The notes under the pieces are model-generated. The model saw nothing but the letters and a program-made list of their open reading frames with translations. It was not told the DNA's origin and made no database searches. Positions 6,956 to 10,223 of a stretch of DNA of 10,223 nucleotides are shown here, piece by piece. Within the stretch, counting starts at the first letter, position 1; every line of letters starts with the position of its first letter. The DNA comes from Hydrogenophilales bacterium RIFOXYD1_FULL_62_11 (lineage in GTDB: Bacteria > Pseudomonadota > Gammaproteobacteria > Burkholderiales > Thiobacillaceae), in assembly GCA_001802655.1 (NCBI GenBank), contig MGZO01000107.1, forward strand, positions 41,498-51,720. The letters run 5' to 3'. The position numbers and the translations under genes are program-made.

Positions 6956-6994
6956 AGCGCCGTCTGTTCTTGGAACACACGGCGCTGTTTTTTT
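6956..6994 (+). terminator. Rho-independent terminator between tusA and dsrE2
   Basis: AGCGCCGT (6956-6963) pairs with ACGGCGCT (6979-6986), and inside it TGTTC (6965-6969) pairs with GAACA (6973-6977) across a single C-C mismatch and a 3-base loop. Seven T residues follow (6988-6994). It lies 17 bases after the tusA stop and 27 bases before the dsrE2 start, so it should reduce transcription into dsrE2. Confidence 0.9.
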
Positions 6995-7021
6995 AACTGG
7001 GACACAAGGAGAGAGACAAGC

Positions 7022-7534
7022 ATGGACGACACTAAAAAAATGGCCATTATTGCAACCAAGGGCACGTTGGATTGGGCTTATCCCCCGTTCATTCTGGCTT
7101 CGACGGCTGCCGCGCTGGGCTATGAAGTTCAGATTTTCTTTACGTTCTATGGCCTGCAAATGGTTCGCAAGGATCTCTCCGGCCTTAAAGTCAGCCCGCT
7201 GGGCAACCCCGGCATGCCGATGAAAATGCCGTTTGGCCCCAAATGGTTCAAAGGCATCAACTGGAATATCCCCAACGCGATTCAGTCGCTGGTGCCTGGA
7301 TATGAAAGTGTCGCCACCGGCCTGATGAAAATGACCATTGCCAATTGCGGCGTGGCCACCATCTCCGATCTGCGCAGCCTGTGTCAGGAAGCTGAAGTCA
7401 AATTCCTCGCTTGCCAGATGACGGTTGAATTGTTTGGTTTCGAGCATTCTGATTTCATCGACGGCATCGAGTATGTTGGCGCAGCCACATTCTTCGAGTT
7501 TGCGGGTGATACGGATATCTGCCTGTTCATCTAA
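7022..7534 (+). CDS. dsrE2: DsrE2-like sulfurtransferase (DsrE/DsrF/DrsH-like family)
   Basis: This 170-residue protein belongs to the DsrE/DsrF/DrsH-like family, whose members in sulfur oxidisers carry persulfide sulfur and work with rhodanese and TusA. The N-terminal MAIIATKGTLDWAYPPFILA and the block VKFLACQMTVELFG are family marks. Cys131 in that block is the likely sulfur-binding residue and Cys167, four residues from the C-terminus, may be its partner. Two further cysteines, Cys109 and Cys121, lie just before it. Hydrophobic stretches around residues 20-43 and 95-112 could allow membrane contact, as suggested for DsrE2. An AAGGAG site at 7006-7011 lies ten bases before the ATG. Order after rhodanese and tusA matches the conserved rhd-tusA-dsrE2 set and drives the DsrE2 name; DsrE3 is the main alternative. 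Confidence 0.82.
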   Translation: MDDTKKMAIIATKGTLDWAYPPFILASTAAALGYEVQIFFTFYGLQMVRKDLSGLKVSPLGNPGMPMKMPFGPKWFKGINWNIPNAIQSLVPGYESVATGLMKMTIANCGVATISDLRSLCQEAEVKFLACQMTVELFGFEHSDFIDGIEYVGAATFFEFAGDTDICLFI

Positions 7535-7566
7535 GCAGTATCTGATGGGTTGATTGCAGCCCGATG

Positions 7567-7595
7567 AAAAGAGCCGATTCGTTCGGCTCTTTTTT
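7567..7595 (+). terminator. Rho-independent terminator after dsrE2
   Basis: AAAAGAGCCGA (7567-7577) pairs with TCGGCTCTTTT (7583-7593) as a perfect 11-bp stem around a 5-base loop, with the T run reaching 7595. It lies 32 bases after the dsrE2 stop and separates the sulfur-relay genes from the porin gene. Confidence 0.92.
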
Positions 7596-7735
7596 ATGTG
7601 TTATTTCTGCAACATCGTTCGAGAATTACTCAAGCAATTACCATTCCTTGCCGATAGGGGTCTCAGGTGTAGGCGTAGTATCCACGTCAGGTCATCGAAA
7701 GCATGGCTGCAAAAATTTATCCACAGGAGACATTA
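7596..7735 (+). other. Upstream region of the FadL-family gene
   Basis: These 140 bases lie between the dsrE2 terminator and the porin start and should contain its promoter, but I see no convincing -35/-10 pair. A direct repeat AATTAC occurs at 7624-7629 and 7636-7641, 12 bases apart. TTATCCACA (7717-7725), which matches the DnaA-box consensus, overlaps the ribosome binding site and is probably chance. Confidence 0.35.
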
Positions 7736-8977
7736 ATGAAACTAACTCGTGTATTCGCATTCATGGCGCTAGCCGGTCTGGCCGGCAGCGCTTTCGCTAC
7801 CAACGGCATGTTCTCGCATGGCTATGGCATGAAATCCAAGGGCATGGCCGGTGCATCCACCGCCAGCTCGGATGACGCTTTTTTTGGCGCCAACAACCCA
7901 GCAGCAGCTGCTTTTGCCGGCAATCGTCTGGATCTGGGCGTGGATTTGTTTAGCCCACGTCGTGATACGTCGCATACCACCTTTGGATCAGTTGATAGTG
8001 AAGCTAACTACTTTCTGATCCCCGAGTTTGGCTACAACCGTATGCTGGGCGAGAACGTGGCGCTGGGCGTAACTGTGTACGGCCAAGGTGGCATGAACAC
8101 GGATTACCCGGCTTTTGCTAATGGCTTTAATTCACTGGGTGGCTCGGGTGCGCTGGGTGTGGATTTGATGCAGTTGATTATTGCACCGACCGCAGCGTTC
8201 AAGGTTGCTCCGAACCATTCGATCGGTATTTCCCCATTGTTGGGTTATCAGAAATTTGCTGCAACAGGTCTTCAGGGCTTTGCTGGCATTTCGTCTGATG
8301 GTACGGCACTGACCAACCAAGGCAACGATGACGCGTACGGTTATGGTGTGCGTATTGGCTACATGGGCAAGATCACGCCCACTGTGACCATCGGCGCAGC
8401 CTATTCCACCAAGGTGGACTTCCAGGAATTCGATAAATACAAGGGCTTGTTTGCCGAACAGGGCGATCTGGATCTGCCCGAGAACTACAACCTTGGTGTG
8501 GCGTGGGATGTGACCCCAGCACTCAAGCTGGCCGCTGACTACCAGCGTATCAACTACAGCGGCGTTGCTGCGATTGGTAACCCAAGCTCTAACTATGCGA
8601 TACCGGGTGGCGCAATGGGTCTGGATAACGGTGCCGGTTTTGGTTGGGCTGACATGGATATCTGGAAACTGGGCGTTGAGTACAAGCTCAACCAGCAGAT
8701 GGTCCTGCGGGCTGGCTATAGCTATGGTGACAGCCCGATCGACGGCACTGAAACGGCAGAAGCAACGTTCAACATCATCGCACCGGGTGTGATCGAACAT
8801 CACCTCACCTTGGGCATGACCTATACGACGGCTTCAGGCGATGAAATGACCGTCGCTTACATGCATGGCTTTGAGAATGACGTGAGTGGCAATCGTCCTG
8901 CCGGGTTTGGTGGCGGCGTCGATACGACCACGATGTATCAGAACTCGTTGGGTTTCCAGTACAGCTGGAAAATGTAA
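7736..8977 (+). CDS. OmpP1/FadL-family outer-membrane transport protein
   Basis: This is a beta-barrel channel of the FadL/OmpP1/TodX family, which moves hydrophobic compounds across the outer membrane. The 413-residue precursor has a clear signal peptide (MKLTRVFAFMALAGLAGSAFA, cleavage after residue 21). The mature N-terminus shows the FadL hatch pattern: HGYGMKSKGMAGAS, then DDAFFGANNPAAAAF with the NPA motif. The rest alternates polar and aromatic residues as expected of a barrel and ends in LGFQYSWKM. The ATG at 7736 is preferred because AGGAGA (7725-7730) is five bases upstream and the signal peptide starts there; an in-frame ATG at 7703 would add residues before it. The gene stands alone between two terminators. 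Fatty acids, hydrocarbons or, given the neighbours, elemental sulfur or polysulfide are possible substrates; sequence does not decide. Confidence 0.92.
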   Translation: MKLTRVFAFMALAGLAGSAFATNGMFSHGYGMKSKGMAGASTASSDDAFFGANNPAAAAFAGNRLDLGVDLFSPRRDTSHTTFGSVDSEANYFLIPEFGYNRMLGENVALGVTVYGQGGMNTDYPAFANGFNSLGGSGALGVDLMQLIIAPTAAFKVAPNHSIGISPLLGYQKFAATGLQGFAGISSDGTALTNQGNDDAYGYGVRIGYMGKITPTVTIGAAYSTKVDFQEFDKYKGLFAEQGDLDLPENYNLGVAWDVTPALKLAADYQRINYSGVAAIGNPSSNYAIPGGAMGLDNGAGFGWADMDIWKLGVEYKLNQQMVLRAGYSYGDSPIDGTETAEATFNIIAPGVIEHHLTLGMTYTTASGDEMTVAYMHGFENDVSGNRPAGFGGGVDTTTMYQNSLGFQYSWKM

Positions 8978-9000
8978 GTTCAGCGCTTGTCGGGCTGATA

Positions 9001-9034
9001 AAAAAAGCCGGGGTCGAAAGACCCCGGCTTTTTT
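9001..9034. terminator. Bidirectional terminator between convergent FadL-family gene and valS
   Basis: A perfect 15-bp stem, AAAAAAGCCGGGGTC (9001-9015) with its complement at 9020-9034, closes on a GAAA tetraloop. A runs on the left and T runs on the right make it work in both directions: it starts 23 bases after the porin stop and lies 26 bases beyond the valS stop on the opposite strand. Confidence 0.96.
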
Positions 9035-9060
9035 ATGTCTGATGTCTGCGTAATCCGTGC

Positions 9061-10223
9061 TCAGATCAGACGGGCGTGTTGCGCCTCGAGTTTTTGCAGC
9101 ATGCCCACAAAATCAGCCAGTCGCGCCTGCTCCTGCTGCACCACGGCGGCAGGCGCTCTGTCGACGAAGCTGGCGTTGGCGAGCTTGCCTTGCGCCTTGG
9201 TGATTTCACCCTGGATCCGGGCGATTTCCTTGGCCAGTCGCGCGCGTTCTTCGTCCTTGTCAATGACCACTACCAGCATCATCCGCATCTCGCCGACCAG
9301 TTGAACCGGCGCGTCGGCCTCGGGCAGGGCGGCGGTGGCGCTGACTTCGCTGAGCTTGCCAAGCGCGCTGATGTAAGGTGCCAGCGCGTTGATCACGGCG
9401 GCATCGCCTTCGATCACCAGCGGCACCCGCAGCGCGGGCGACAGGCTCATTTCGCCGCGTAGGGTGCGGCAGGCGTTGACCAACTCCTTCAGCAATTGAA
9501 TACGGGCGACGCTGTCTGGATAGGTTTGCGCCGCATCAAACTGCGGATACGCGGCGAGCATGATGCTGTCGCTGGCGACCCCAGCAAGCGGCGCGACTTT
9601 CTGCCACAACTCTTCGGTGATGAAGGGAATGATGGGGTGGGCGAGGCGCAGCGTGGCTTCGAGAACTGTGGCGAGCGTACGGCGGGTGGCGCGCTGTTGT
9701 TCGGGCGTGCCATTGGTGAGCTGGACCTTGGCGAGTTCCAGATACCAGTCGCAGAATTCGTCCCAGACGAATTCGTAGACCGCGCGTGCGGCCTGGTCGA
9801 AGCGATAGGCGGCGAAGGCCTCGTGCACTTCGGCAATGGCTTGCTGCAGGCGCGCGGCGATCCAGCGGTCGGCATCCGAGAAGTCCATCGGTAAGCTGGC
9901 ATCCTGCCCGCAGTCGTGGCCTTCCAGATTCATCAGCGTGAAGCGGGTGGCGTTCCACAGCTTGTTGCAGAAGTTGCGGTAGCCCTCGGCGCGCTGCAGG
10001 TCGAACTTGATGTCGCGGCCGTGTGTGGCCAAACTCGCGAAGGTGAAACGCAGGGCATCGGTGCCGTAGGCGGCGATGCCTTCCGGGAATTCCTTGCGGG
10101 TGCGCTTTTCGATGCTCGGCGCCTTGCGGGGATCCATCAGCCCGGTGGTGCGTTTGGCGACCAGTTCGTCGATGGCGATGCCGTCGATGAGGTCGATCGG
10201 ATCGAGCACATTGCCTTTCGATT
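9061..10223 (-). CDS. valS: Valyl-tRNA synthetase (partial, N-terminus outside window)
   Basis: ValS attaches valine to its tRNA in the cytoplasm. About 387 C-terminal residues are visible; the full enzyme is usually near 900-950, so the HIGH motif and editing domain lie beyond the right edge. The window cuts within the KMSKS signature: the last readable residues at the edge are SKGNVLDPIDLIDG. Downstream are the class I block SLATHGRDIKFDLQRAEGY, then NKLWNATRF, the helical anticodon-binding domain (DADRWIAARLQQA, then VWDEFCDWYLELAK and PIIPFITEELW), and the C-terminal coiled-coil arm typical of ValRS (about bases 9061-9265, rich in Ala, Lys, Glu and Arg). The reading frame is open to the edge, so the GTG at 10209 is an internal codon and not the start. 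The stop at 9061-9063 faces the porin gene across a shared terminator. Confidence 0.97.
   Translation of the reverse strand, partial: SKGNVLDPIDLIDGIAIDELVAKRTTGLMDPRKAPSIEKRTRKEFPEGIAAYGTDALRFTFASLATHGRDIKFDLQRAEGYRNFCNKLWNATRFTLMNLEGHDCGQDASLPMDFSDADRWIAARLQQAIAEVHEAFAAYRFDQAARAVYEFVWDEFCDWYLELAKVQLTNGTPEQQRATRRTLATVLEATLRLAHPIIPFITEELWQKVAPLAGVASDSIMLAAYPQFDAAQTYPDSVARIQLLKELVNACRTLRGEMSLSPALRVPLVIEGDAAVINALAPYISALGKLSEVSATAALPEADAPVQLVGEMRMMLVVVIDKDEERARLAKEIARIQGEITKAQGKLANASFVDRAPAAVVQQEQARLADFVGMLQKLEAQHARLI

Noticed and set aside
7717..7725. TTATCCACA, a match to the DnaA-box consensus
   Set aside because: A single copy overlapping a ribosome binding site, with no cluster, AT-rich unwinding region or dnaA/dnaN neighbours. 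No origin is supported.
1..10223. Mobile elements, CRISPR arrays, tRNA or rRNA genes, phage or defence genes
   Set aside because: No transposase or integrase frames, no regularly spaced repeats, and no tRNA-like folds were seen. The region reads as ordinary chromosome with a specialised sulfur-oxidation locus.

Overview
The window looks like a chromosomal segment of a chemolithotrophic, sulfur-oxidising betaproteobacterium (a Nitrosomonadales-type sulfur oxidiser such as a Thiobacillus or Sulfuricella relative is my guess; lineage is inferred from gene style and content, not proven). Eight of the ten genes read rightward. The M48 protease at the left edge and valS at the right edge read leftward, and both are cut by the window.

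Layout. 1-719 (-): start of a periplasmic BepA-like M48 metalloprotease. 760-1236 (+): moaC, a molybdenum cofactor biosynthesis gene, divergent from the protease with 40 bp between start codons. 1237-1608: a 372-bp non-coding stretch with several dyads and a possible promoter. 1609-6160 (+): a three-gene operon for a cytoplasm-facing, membrane-bound molybdo-iron-sulfur enzyme, best matched to the sulfite dehydrogenase SoeABC, ended by a strong terminator at 6181-6213. 6260-7534 (+): a rhodanese, TusA and a DsrE2-type protein, the sulfur-relay trio. 7736-8977 (+): an OmpP1/FadL-family outer-membrane channel. 9001-9034: a perfect bidirectional terminator. 9061-10223 (-): the C-terminal part of valyl-tRNA synthetase.

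How the genes fit together. Rhodanese, TusA and DsrE2 are known in other sulfur oxidisers to pass persulfide sulfur between cysteines in the cytoplasm and feed an oxidation machine (rDsr or sHdr) that releases sulfite. SoeABC then oxidises sulfite to sulfate on the cytoplasmic side and passes electrons to the quinone pool. MoaC makes the pterin precursor of the SoeA cofactor. The FadL-type porin could bring a hydrophobic substrate across the outer membrane. No sulfite-producing machine (dsr or shdr) lies in the window, so it must be elsewhere if the route is complete.

I do not see a clearly undescribed system. All genes belong to recognisable families. The points worth a second look are the physical linkage of soeABC to the sulfur-relay genes and a FadL porin, the terminators that separate relay genes, and the structured leader region in front of soeA.
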